From: Candidatus Schekmanbacteria bacterium
Lineage (GTDB): Bacteria; CSSED10-310; JACPHN01
NCBI GenBank assembly: GCA_016188575.1
Contig: JACPHN010000192.1
Location: 1-64,000, forward strand
Reading direction: 5' to 3'
DNA: 64,000 nucleotides
Positions 9,246 to 17,108 of the stretch are shown here, one piece after another. Both the position numbers and the translations under genes were made by a program. The notes below the pieces were generated by a model that saw nothing but the letters and a program-made list of their open reading frames with translations, ran no database searches and had not been told where the DNA came from. Positions within the stretch are counted from its first letter, which is position 1, and each line of letters opens with the position of its first letter.

Positions 9246-9400
9246 TCATGAACTACCGTCCACCGAGCTACGCAGGAGCGTATTCGGTGGCGGTTTCGTG
9301 TTTCGTCGGGGGCGGCGCCCCCTCCACACCTGGGCCAATCTCTGGCCCTGAAAGGGATAGCGCATAATGCAAGCAAACCTGCGCGCTGGCCTGATCCCGC
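9246..9400 (-). ncRNA. Putative omega-RNA / right end of the TnpB element
   Basis: TnpB nucleases use an RNA from the 3' end of tnpB and the element's right end, with the guide read from adjacent DNA. Here the last about 130 bases of tnpB and its downstream flank contain a GC-rich hairpin (GGGGGCGCCGCCCCC on the minus strand) and a terminal hairpin whose stem is CCACCG/CGGTGG. The terminal part is conserved in the solo copy at 31440-31618. The predicted guide would be the roughly 20 bases just beyond the right end, about 9225-9245. The boundary is inferred, not mapped. Confidence 0.45.
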
Positions 9401-10503
9401 GGCAACACGCAGCCGCATGCGCAGCGGTGGACCCGCTCCGCGAGCTTCTTCTTCTGTTGCCGGCCACACGCCGGACAGGTCTGCGACGGCTTGATCCTCC
9501 GCGTCGGCGCTTCTACCAGCGCGATACCAGCCTCTGCCGCTTTGTACCGCACCATACCGAGAAACGCCGCCGGAGCGCCGTCCAGGATACTTTTATTCAA
9601 ACCGGCCTTCTGCCGGACATTCTTGCCAGGGGCCTCGACCGTACCGCGGGGGCTGCGCGTCATGTTGGCGACCGCGAGCTTTTCGGTGGCGAGCAGCGCC
9701 GCGCGCCCAACCAGCTCGGCGGACTGCTGGTGCAGGAAATCCTCGCGGAGGCTCGCGATCCGCTCGTGCTGTCGGCCGAGCTTCGCCACGGCCTTCTTGC
9801 GGTTCTTGGAGCCGCGCTTTTTCCGGGACACCGCGCGCCCGAGCGCCTTGAGCTTGCGCTCGGACTTCTTGAGGAATCGGGGATTCTCCACGCCGGTGCC
9901 GTCATCGAAGGTGAGGAACCGCTCGACGCCCCAATCGAAGCCGATGCTCGCGGCGCCGTGCTCGCGTTCGGGTACGCAAGCGATGACGATGGACGCATAC
10001 CACCGGCCGCGTTTGTAGCATATCGTCAGCGTCTTGATCTCACCGAGCTGCCGGGGCTCGCCGCGCATGCGCAGCCGGCCGATGCCGTCCAGCTCGAGCG
10101 CGCCGTGCTTCTTCTCGCCGGGGAAGAACCGCCAGCTCGACGTGCTCTTGTAGGTCCAGCCGGAGAAGCGTTTCCAGCTCTTGAAGCGGGGAAACCCCGG
10201 TGTTTCTCCGGCCTTGACACGACGGAAGAAGGCCTGGAAGGCCAAATCCACCCGGCGCAGCGTCTCCTGGAGGGCGTGGCCGCCGAGCGGGATGAGCTCG
10301 GCCCGGGCTTCCTTGATGGCGACGAGCTGCTTTTCCTGGTCCGCCTTGGTGATGGAGATGCCGCACCGCGTCCAGGCATCGCGCCGTTCCTGGATCGCCG
10401 CGTTGTACAGCTCGCAGTGCAGACGCAAGAACTCGAGCATCTGTTGATGCTGCGCGCTGGTTGGATACAAGCGATAGGTGATACGGCGTTTGACGAGTTC
10501 CAT
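9268..10503 (-). CDS. tnpB: TnpB RNA-guided nuclease, apparently intact
   Basis: A 411-residue TnpB of the IS200/IS605 superfamily, ancestor group of Cas12. It starts MELVKRRITYRLYPTSAQ, the usual N-terminus. The RuvC catalytic acidic residues are all visible: D190 in SIGFDWGVERFL, E274 in LATEKLAVANM, and D370 in LPRDQASAQVCL. A zinc-ribbon with CPAC (343-346) and CACGC (361-365) lies between the last two, and RRIKPSQTCPACG is typical. The ORF could be read upstream into a disrupted host gene, but the domain begins at ATG 10503 just after a good promoter. The likely function is RNA-guided DNA cleavage that maintains the element. The last codons overlap the putative omega-RNA. Confidence 0.92.
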   Translation of the reverse strand: MELVKRRITYRLYPTSAQHQQMLEFLRLHCELYNAAIQERRDAWTRCGISITKADQEKQLVAIKEARAELIPLGGHALQETLRRVDLAFQAFFRRVKAGETPGFPRFKSWKRFSGWTYKSTSSWRFFPGEKKHGALELDGIGRLRMRGEPRQLGEIKTLTICYKRGRWYASIVIACVPEREHGAASIGFDWGVERFLTFDDGTGVENPRFLKKSERKLKALGRAVSRKKRGSKNRKKAVAKLGRQHERIASLREDFLHQQSAELVGRAALLATEKLAVANMTRSPRGTVEAPGKNVRQKAGLNKSILDGAPAAFLGMVRYKAAEAGIALVEAPTRRIKPSQTCPACGRQQKKKLAERVHRCACGCVLPRDQASAQVCLHYALSLSGPEIGPGVEGAPPPTKHETATEYAPA

Positions 10504-10510
10504 GACGTGA

Positions 10511-10540
10511 AGTATAGAGCGGCTTGTAACAATCGTGCAA
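10511..10540 (-). promoter_or_regulatory. tnpB promoter, predicted leaderless start
   Basis: On the minus strand TTGCAC (10540-10535), an 18-base spacer and TATACT (10516-10511) form a good sigma-70-like promoter. Only seven bases separate the -10 box from the tnpB ATG, so the transcript would start at or next to the start codon. Confidence 0.55.
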
Positions 10541-10554
10541 CACCCGATTGTTAC
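10526..10554. repeat. Perfect 10-bp inverted repeat at the tnpB promoter
   Basis: GTAACAATCG at 10526-10535 and CGATTGTTAC at 10545-10554 are perfect inverted copies separated by nine bases, overlapping the -35 box. This could be a left-end transposition hairpin or an operator. Confidence 0.8.
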
Positions 10555-10605
10555 ATCGTCCGGAATGAGCGGCCAGCCTTCGGCCCTCCAACCTGGCCGA
10601 AGCCA

Positions 10606-11748
10606 GGATGGAGCCCGTGGCCGCTCGGGATGGTCGAGCCCGACCGTAAGCGGTTGCGCATTGAGCTCACGATCGTCGACCTCCCGGTTCCGGAAGTCAT
10701 CCCCGCCATTCCTTGCGGTGATGTACAACTCGCCATCGATGCCGAGGCGCCGCGATTCTGCGAGCACGAAATACGTGTGGACCTCATTGCGCCGCCGAGC
10801 CCCAACGACCCACTGGCGAACGCGCGCCACGTAGAGCACCCCTGCTGGAGCTCGGCGCATAACGGCACGCCTTGCGCTCCGCTCGCCCGGCCTTGTGCCG
10901 CGCCGAGGTTCGACATCCAGATACCGCGGGGCCAGGTTGCGGATCGCAGCGAGCAACTCCGGATCGTCCTTCGCCACGCGCGTCCAGCCTGCGCGCTCGA
11001 GGCTGTCGAACCAACGGTCGTGGCGGCGCGGCACGATCACCAGAACCCAAATCGCCACCACCACCATGGGAGACCATACGAGAGCCATGGTGAGGAAGGG
11101 AAACGCGCGATCCAGTGGCCGATCCAGTACCTTGAAAAGCGGCGCAGCCAGCTTCGACAGTCGATCGCGCAGGCGCTCGACTGCGTCGCGGAAGCCGGTA
11201 ATCGGGATGGCCCCGGCATGAAACCGCGCATCCAGGACCAGTGACTGGTTCGCAATCGAGCCGCGTAGAGATAGCGCGCCTTCCGCGCTGTCCGGTCCGG
11301 TGGGTTGCACGTGGGATGGACCCGCTGGGTTCACAAGCGGCAGAGGAAAATGCCCCGCGCGAACATAGGCCTCGATCAGGTTCGCCTGGCCCTCGAGAAA
11401 GCGTACACTGACCACGGGGTTGCCGCTGACGGCGCTCTGGAACCGCTGCGCCTCGCTGCTCAGGGTATGATACGAGATCGGCTCGGCGGTGAGGCACACC
11501 CACAGGGGCGTGTCGTGCTTGGAGCAGAGATACGCGTGGTGTAACGCAAACGTTTCGCTGCCAATTGTGAGACTGCCCTCCGCCGTTCCCGGTGCGGCCA
11601 CGACGCCATCGGCCATGCCGGGAGTCGGCGCCAGGAACGCCACGTATGCAGCCAGGAACTCTCGCGAACGCTGGTCGTACTGCGGACGGTGGGTCGGCAC
11701 GGCGTGGGGGGGGAGAAAAGCGTCCATCGCCATTTGCTGGAGCCGCAC
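10606..11748 (-). pseudogene. Membrane protein gene cut by the TnpB element (5' part)
   Basis: About 380 codons remain of a gene whose 3' end was displaced by the transposon. The N-terminal part reads as a soluble domain (GSLTIGSETFALHHAYLCSK, TPLWVCLTAEPIS, GALSLRGSIANQSLVLDARF). One membrane segment follows (FLTMALVWSPMVVVAIWVLVIV), then a cytoplasmic-looking domain (WFDSLERAGWTRVAKDDPEL, VARVRQWVVG, TYFVLAESRRLGIDGELYIT). The frame runs into transposon sequence after LTVGLDHPERP and by chance stays open into tnpB. I treat the long combined frame as an artefact. The start is a GTG at 11748; ATGs five and seven codons later are alternatives. The family is unknown, and any surviving product would be truncated or chimeric. 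Confidence 0.65.
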
Positions 11749-11806
11749 TCCGCCGTGGATTCGCGGGCGTCGGCTGCATCTGCTTCATTCCTGAGGCGCC
11801 ACGCAG

Positions 11807-11909
11807 GGGCGCGATTTATCGCGCCCGGTCATCGCGGTCGGTAGTCGGGGCGGATCATTCTCGGCCCGAAGATCCCCGGCCCGGCATTGGGGCGCGACTT
11901 ATCGCGCCC
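11807..11909. repeat. REP-like palindrome doublet
   Basis: GGGCGCGATTTATCGCGCCC (11807-11826) and GGGCGCGACTTATCGCGCCC (11890-11909) are near-identical 20-base palindromes about 80 bases apart. The second overlaps the stop codon of the beta-helix gene. Related palindromes occur as a pair at 30994-31056. They may act as REP elements or transcription attenuators; no poly-T follows. Confidence 0.75.
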
Positions 11910-13731
11910 GGGTGGTACGGGGCGAATCCTGCCTCCGGCGCGGCACCGCCAAGAACACCGCGAACCCCGCCATGGCCAGGCCTGTGAGCAGCCCCAACCA
12001 GCGCGCGGCAGGAACCACGTAGGTGATCGGTTCGTCCTCATCGACCGCGCCGTAGTCCCCCTTGAACGCGCCGCGACCCGCGAGGTCCGCCGCGGACCCG
12101 GTCTGTGGGCGAAAGGTGGTCATGTCCAGATGCGGGTCGGCGAAAACCGTGTCCGCTGCCGCCGCGTTGCCGTCGAGGTTGGTCCCGTTGGCGAACGCCT
12201 GGTTATTGCTCAGCGCCACGTCGCCGGCTTCCGACCCCGGGACCCAGAAATACAGCCCGGCGCCGCCGTTGCCGTACAGAATGTTCCCCGTGAAACTGAC
12301 CGTGCCCGGATAGCGGAGGTACACGCCGTGCCCCGACGCACCGACGACCGTGTTGTTGGCGATGAGCACCGACTGCGCGGCGCCGTCGCCGCTCGTCTCC
12401 TCGAGCCGCAGCCCGCCCCAGATCGGCGCTGTCGTGCCCTCGATCACGTTGTTGAGAATCTCGATATGGCCGAGGTCGTAGCCGCCGGCCCCCACCGACA
12501 CGGGCGAAGCCGTGCCCGCACCGCGCAGGTGAAACCCGATTACCTTGCTGTTGGACGCCAGCGTTACCAGGGGCACACCGCTCGCCAGGCCCGTGCCATC
12601 CAGGACCGTATTGAGCGCGCTGCGCCCGCGCAAGGTGAGGTAGGGGGCGAGCTGGACCTGCTCTCGGTAGATGCCATCCCAGACAAAGACCATGGCGGGT
12701 GCCGAGGCGCCGACACCGCCAGCGACCGCACGCGCGACCGCGGCTGCGATGGTCCGGTATGGCGCCTCGTACGAACCCGTGCCGGTGCTGTCGTTGCCGC
12801 GCGCAACGTCGACGTGGTAGACCGGCTGAGCCGCCGCGACTCCGGTCATCGCATAGCCCGCTTCGGAATAGTCAGTCACGATGCCGTCGCCGTTGCGGGC
12901 GCTCGCTCGGTAGCCATACCACTGTGACGCGCGCAGGTCCGCATGGGTCCAGACGCTCTGATCCAGGAACAACGCGGTATCGCTCAGTCCGCCCGCCCCA
13001 TCGAGAAACGCGGCGGGGCTGCTCGCACGCACCGCAAACACGGTCCCCGCGGGGTTTGCTCCCGCGTCGAGCGTGATCGTGGCGCCATAGGGCGTGGCCC
13101 TGCCCCCGGAGGAGTCGGTGGCAACCACCTCGGGCGCACCCGGCACGCCCGCGAGCGAGTAGTGCGAGCGGCGCGCCGCACAGTCGATCTCCGCGCCCGG
13201 CGCAACAACGCACTCCGATTCGTATCCTTCCGGAGTCACGGCCCGGACCTCGATCCCGGCGAGCTTGTTCGGCGTCAGCCCCGTCTGGCTGAAGGACGTC
13301 GCCGTCAGCCCCGTCTGCAGCGCCTCCGTGGTGTCGATGGCAAACACCGCATAGGTCAGTCCCGCGACCGCGACGGCCTCGGGTGCTCCTGACCATGACC
13401 AGGCGATGGAAGTGGTGGTGCGGTCGCCGGCCGGCGGCTCTGTAAGCACGGGTTGCCCTTGTAAAGACATTGTCTGCACCTGAAAACCGGAGCCGACCTG
13501 GTATCCACCGCCGGTGCGCAGCGCTGCGTAGGAGATCGCGTGACCATGAGCGGCCGGGTCCAGCGCGTAGGTTCCGCCGGCGGGCAGCGCCGCCCCAGTA
13601 GTCGCGACCTCACTCGCGGTCAACTGCCAGCCCGTACCGGTGAGCGGGCTCGCTGCCGCAAACGGCGCCGCGGGCAAGACGGCGAGCATGCAGATCATTA
13701 CGGAAACCGAAGGCCGCCTGCGAAAACTCAT
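11899..13731 (-). CDS. Secreted right-handed beta-helix protein with C-terminal membrane anchor
   Basis: A 610-residue protein. The signal peptide is MSFRRRPSVSVMICMLAVLP...FAAAS. Residues about 30-310 look like beta-sandwich or fibronectin-like repeats (AGVPGAPEVVATDSSGG, ASQWYGYRASARNGDG). From about 320 the sequence changes to a parallel beta-helix with the typical opening YHVDVARGNDSTGTGSYEAP and PYRTIAAAVA, then VIGFHLRGAG, IEILNNVIEGT, VLIANNTVVGASGHGV, FTGNILYGNGGAGL. The C-terminus is a hydrophobic helix, WLGLLTGLAMAGFAVFLAV, followed by PRRRQ. This layout suits surface anchoring by a sorting system. Beta-helix proteins of this kind often bind or cleave polysaccharide; no catalytic residue is identifiable. 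The stop codon lies inside a REP-like palindrome. The ATG at the signal peptide is chosen over longer in-frame starts. Confidence 0.8.
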   Translation of the reverse strand: MSFRRRPSVSVMICMLAVLPAAPFAAASPLTGTGWQLTASEVATTGAALPAGGTYALDPAAHGHAISYAALRTGGGYQVGSGFQVQTMSLQGQPVLTEPPAGDRTTTSIAWSWSGAPEAVAVAGLTYAVFAIDTTEALQTGLTATSFSQTGLTPNKLAGIEVRAVTPEGYESECVVAPGAEIDCAARRSHYSLAGVPGAPEVVATDSSGGRATPYGATITLDAGANPAGTVFAVRASSPAAFLDGAGGLSDTALFLDQSVWTHADLRASQWYGYRASARNGDGIVTDYSEAGYAMTGVAAAQPVYHVDVARGNDSTGTGSYEAPYRTIAAAVARAVAGGVGASAPAMVFVWDGIYREQVQLAPYLTLRGRSALNTVLDGTGLASGVPLVTLASNSKVIGFHLRGAGTASPVSVGAGGYDLGHIEILNNVIEGTTAPIWGGLRLEETSGDGAAQSVLIANNTVVGASGHGVYLRYPGTVSFTGNILYGNGGAGLYFWVPGSEAGDVALSNNQAFANGTNLDGNAAAADTVFADPHLDMTTFRPQTGSAADLAGRGAFKGDYGAVDEDEPITYVVPAARWLGLLTGLAMAGFAVFLAVPRRRQDSPRTTRAR

Positions 13732-13858
13732 GGTGCTGCTCACTGTTCCGGCTCTGTCGTGGCTTGGACCTCCGACCTTCAGGCCGCGGTCGAGATCGGG
13801 ACGATACCTGCTCATCTTAGTAGCCCGCGCATCGGTTGCACAAGACCAGTTTCCAGCC

Positions 13859-16012
13859 TCAGCGCACCGGCGCCGCGAACCAGATTGGAGAGGTGACCGC
13901 GCGCTCGCGGATCACGTCAAACCGATTCGTCCCCCGCCACCCGCCTTCCGCGGGCGAGAGGTGGCAACACCCCTCGTACCCGGCAAAGCCGCTCTCCGCG
14001 GCGAACGCGCCGGTCTTGGGGTCGAGAAGGCTGCAATCTACGGCCTTGCTGACGCACAGGTGCGTGCTCCACCGGCAAGTCGGTACTTCCACCGCGCGCA
14101 GGTAATACATGACATCACTGGTCTCGGAGAGCTCGCTGTCGGCCCAGGTCGCGCAAAGCTGGGCGGCGCCGGTGTGCTGATCCACCCGGCAGGCGCCGTC
14201 GGGCTTGCTCGCGGACGCGGCGCCGGCAACGTCGATGACCCTGCTCTTCGGCGTTCCCTCGGCGGTGATCCACGTCTTGATCACCTGCAGGCGCGCGAGC
14301 GGCGCGCCCGGGTCATTGGCGGTTTCCGGAGCGCGGGCCGCCCACAGTACGAGATGGATCGCGCTCCGCGCGTCGCCAGTGGGAAGCGGCGCGAGCTCGC
14401 CACCCATCGGGACGGGATTTTCGGCCCCCAGCTCCGCCGCCGCCCCGCCACCTTCGAGTCGCCGGCAGACGTCGCTAGCAAACGGCGTCCACGCCGCGTA
14501 CAGACGCGCGCGCATCCGCGGGCCGCTGGTCGCGAAGGTCTCGCGCCGCTTGAAGGCGGCGAAAATTGCGGCTCGCGTGTTTTCTTCCGCCCAGACTCCG
14601 GTCAGGCCCCCGGGATTGAGAGGAAAGGCGTTCGGCGAGAACCGCCGCTCGCGCTCGTCGCACTCCGCGGCGCCGTCCAGGCAGGTCCAGGAGCCGAGAA
14701 GATCCGCCGGACGGTTGTCGAGAACGCCGCCGTGGCCGCGAAACGTCGCTTCTGCGACGCCGCCGGCGAGACCATTGTGGGTGTCCGTGGCGCCCGCGAA
14801 CCCGAGCTTGTAGGGGTTGACGCCGAGCGTCTTTCGCCCCTGCAGACCGGCGCCGAGCGCCACGCGGGCCATGTCCCAGGGGGCGGTGCAGTTGTCAGGC
14901 TCGGCGCGCGCCTCGCCTTGCGAGGGTGTCTGGCAAATTTGCTCCGGCGCCGGCAAGCACAATGCGGGATCGTCCACGCCGTCCCGGCAGATCGGCTTCA
15001 TGCGCTCGAACGCGCACAGCTCGTCCTTTTCCTCCTCGCTGCCCAGGAGGTCGAAACCGAATCCCGGCATGCACTCCGACTGGCCCTTGTGCTGAAAGAT
15101 TTCGACGAGGCGGTCGTGCCGGCCTCGATTCTCCGCGTCGGATCGGGTCAATGGCGCACCGCCGCGGCCACTCAGCGTGCCGCCGGCGCCGGCCGGCGGA
15201 AACATACGGCCGTCGCTCAGATTCGAGTTGTGCGGTATGGACACGTAGTCGCAACGCGCGTCGCCCGGACAATCCGCGTCGAGCCGGTCGAAGAGCGCCC
15301 ATTCGTCCGGCACGTCGTTGAAGCTCCAGGCGCGCTTGGGCAGCCGATCGCCGAGGAAAACAATGTTCCGGTGCATCATGGCGCCGGCCGGTTGGGCGCT
15401 GTACTCATACGCGGCAAACGCCGTAAACGAGCACGGCGCATTTTCCTCGTCGGCGATGCGCTTTTCGAGCTCCCAGCCTGGCTCCGGGTCGAGCATCGAG
15501 AGGCCGGCGATGGTGGATGGCTTGAACGGCGTATTGCCGCTGATCAGGCGGCGAACGTTATTGCGCACATACTGCCCGAGCTCGTCACAGACGAATCCCC
15601 GCACTCGCCCCTCGATTTCGGAGCACTGATGGCGAAAGGCGCCCAGAAACTCGGAATGATCGGTGACCGCGGTGAAATCGAGCGGCACCTCGAGCCTGGC
15701 CGTGCGACAGGCGACGTGGGGGGCGTCGCAGGGCAGCCCGATGGGCTCGCCCTTGGCGAACCGGTAGGCTTCGCGAGGCCCGTTGAGCGAGTTGAAGAAG
15801 TAGGCGTCGAAAGACATGTTGGTGTGCACGTGCAGATCGCCGAACAGGACGATCTTCCGTCCGGGGTCGAAGCCCGAGCAGTGCTCCGCGGCCCGGGGCG
15901 CCGGCACCGAGAACGCGCTTGCCCAAAGCAGAACGCATGCCGTCACGCCCATCACCGCGCGAGCCAGTTGTCCCCCGGCCGGTCGCCGCCGCGTTCGCGT
16001 TTTTCCCGCCAC
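13859..16012 (-). CDS. DUF3604 (PHP-like) secreted metallohydrolase family protein
   Basis: A 717-residue protein whose domain begins after a signal peptide (basic AGKTRTRRRP, then VMGVTACVLLWASAFSV). Metal-site motifs of the PHP-like DUF3604 family are visible: FGDLHVHTNMSFDAY, LDFTAVTDHSEFLGAF, YVSIPHNSNLSDG and GFAGATDTHNGLAGG. The family is widespread but its substrate is unknown, so any reaction is a guess. Several cysteines in the middle (CPGDARC, CMPGF, CRDGVDDPALC) suit an oxidising periplasm. GTG 16012 is preceded by AGGAGG at ten bases and avoids overlap with the HupE-like gene. The neighbouring upstream HupE/UreJ-like and parvulin genes run in the same direction with tight spacing, forming a probable operon. 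Confidence 0.82.
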   Translation of the reverse strand: MAGKTRTRRRPAGGQLARAVMGVTACVLLWASAFSVPAPRAAEHCSGFDPGRKIVLFGDLHVHTNMSFDAYFFNSLNGPREAYRFAKGEPIGLPCDAPHVACRTARLEVPLDFTAVTDHSEFLGAFRHQCSEIEGRVRGFVCDELGQYVRNNVRRLISGNTPFKPSTIAGLSMLDPEPGWELEKRIADEENAPCSFTAFAAYEYSAQPAGAMMHRNIVFLGDRLPKRAWSFNDVPDEWALFDRLDADCPGDARCDYVSIPHNSNLSDGRMFPPAGAGGTLSGRGGAPLTRSDAENRGRHDRLVEIFQHKGQSECMPGFGFDLLGSEEEKDELCAFERMKPICRDGVDDPALCLPAPEQICQTPSQGEARAEPDNCTAPWDMARVALGAGLQGRKTLGVNPYKLGFAGATDTHNGLAGGVAEATFRGHGGVLDNRPADLLGSWTCLDGAAECDERERRFSPNAFPLNPGGLTGVWAEENTRAAIFAAFKRRETFATSGPRMRARLYAAWTPFASDVCRRLEGGGAAAELGAENPVPMGGELAPLPTGDARSAIHLVLWAARAPETANDPGAPLARLQVIKTWITAEGTPKSRVIDVAGAASASKPDGACRVDQHTGAAQLCATWADSELSETSDVMYYLRAVEVPTCRWSTHLCVSKAVDCSLLDPKTGAFAAESGFAGYEGCCHLSPAEGGWRGTNRFDVIRERAVTSPIWFAAPVR

Positions 16013-16040
16013 TTTCTGTTCGCCTCCTGAGATCGCGCTA

Positions 16041-17108
16041 CTACCCGACGAGTAGTGCCGACATGCGATATGCAAGACAATAGGCCCCCGCGCCGCCCAT
16101 CGCCAGGGCCAGGGCTCTCTCCAGGCGCTCCTCCACGCCGCGGCCCCCCACGTATCGCGCCGCCGCGCGCAGCGCCGCAAAGCCCTCGACAATCGCGAAG
16201 AACCCTGCGGCGAGACCCAGGCCAGAGCACACCGCACGGCTCACCGGCACCGCGCCCGAGACCCCGGACGCGCGGAGGACCTCGGCGGCCGCCAGGCCGT
16301 GAACGAATCCGAACGCCCCGGCCGCGATCCACGGCCAGCGCACAGCAAGCGACGCGGCTCGCTCTCCTCGGCGTGACGCTTCGTAGCCAACGACGACCAG
16401 GCTGGCGGCGACGAGCACCCGAACCGCGGCAGGAGCCGGGCGGATCGCGCTCGATGCAGTCAGAGCGAGCGCCAAGCTGAGCGCGAGGACAAAGCTGCCG
16501 GCGGCGAGAGCGCCGGCTCGGCGGAACGGCGACGCCGGCGCGGCGCCCGGCGGCGCGGGGTGACCGCGGCGGCCACAGAGCAGGATAAGGCCGACGGCAA
16601 TGGCGGCATGCTCCCATCCATGCAACACGCACAGGATGCCGGCGCGGAAAGTCTCAGTCAGAGACGGCGCGGCAGCACGGTGCATCCGCCCGGCCCCAAG
16701 CGGCGCCGTGTGCCGGCGCGGTGTCAGCAGGTCCATGGACGTCTCGCCTCGCACCGAGGTGAACACGACGAGCATCGCGGCTACCGGCGGCGACAGGCCC
16801 GCGATCGTGACGCTGCCTGGCGCGGAAAACGAATCCTCGCACCGCTCCAGCCACGAAGTCGTCGCATGCGCGGCACCGCGCCCGTGGCGCGGCTCCGTGC
16901 GCCGCGTGCATTGGGGTGCGAGATGGACGGCGAGCGGAGGCACGTCCCGTAGCGCGAGAGGAATCGCCAGCTCGAGGCGAAAGGTGTTGCCGCCGAGGTC
17001 GCGAATCGCGAGCGAGGCACCGTCGAGCGCGTGCGCGCGAGCCGCGGTGCCACCGAGCGCGGCGGCCGCCGCCAGCAGCGCCAGGATCAGGCCGCTACGC
17101 CGCCTCAT
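16041..17108 (-). CDS. HupE/UreJ-family membrane protein
   Basis: A 355-residue protein. It has a signal peptide (LILALLAAAAALGGTAARAHA), a periplasmic domain of about 110 residues, and a C-terminal half with about six membrane helices. The hallmark GILCVLHGWEHAAIAVGLILL and AFGFVHGLAAAEVL match the HupE/UreJ second subfamily, whose histidines are thought to bind a divalent metal such as nickel or cobalt. Its start overlaps the stop of the parvulin gene by four bases (ATGA), so they are co-translated. DUF3604 follows 28 bases later. The metal and any transport activity are inferred from the family, not shown here. Confidence 0.82.
   Translation of the reverse strand: MRRRSGLILALLAAAAALGGTAARAHALDGASLAIRDLGGNTFRLELAIPLALRDVPPLAVHLAPQCTRRTEPRHGRGAAHATTSWLERCEDSFSAPGSVTIAGLSPPVAAMLVVFTSVRGETSMDLLTPRRHTAPLGAGRMHRAAAPSLTETFRAGILCVLHGWEHAAIAVGLILLCGRRGHPAPPGAAPASPFRRAGALAAGSFVLALSLALALTASSAIRPAPAAVRVLVAASLVVVGYEASRRGERAASLAVRWPWIAAGAFGFVHGLAAAEVLRASGVSGAVPVSRAVCSGLGLAAGFFAIVEGFAALRAAARYVGGRGVEERLERALALAMGGAGAYCLAYRMSALLVG

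Larger units (their letters stand above)
9246..10605 (-). mobile_element. TnpB-only IS200/IS605-type element
   Basis: The element consists of a promoter/left-end palindrome region, one tnpB gene and a structured right end. No Y1 transposase (tnpA) gene is present, so it is non-autonomous for transposition. The right end (9246-9365) is recognisable because a close relative lacking tnpB occurs on the other strand at 31440-31618. The left boundary is approximate: it lies where the disrupted host frame gives way to hairpin-rich sequence (CCTGGCTTCGGCCAGG at about 10590-10606). Host-gene coding sequence abuts it on the left-end side. Confidence 0.7.

Noticed and set aside
9367-11244. 625-codon open frame opposite tnpB and the disrupted gene
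   Set aside because: It crosses both a transposon and a host gene in antisense, which no real gene would do.
9268-11748. An open frame of 826 codons that reads as a membrane protein fused to TnpB
   Set aside because: The frame crosses transposon left-end sequence by chance. TnpB has its own promoter and a standard N-terminus at 10503, and the upstream part is an interrupted host gene.
13640-16030. 796-codon open frame opposite the DUF3604 gene
   Set aside because: It is antisense to a gene with clear metal-site motifs. Composition and lack of motifs mark it as a shadow.
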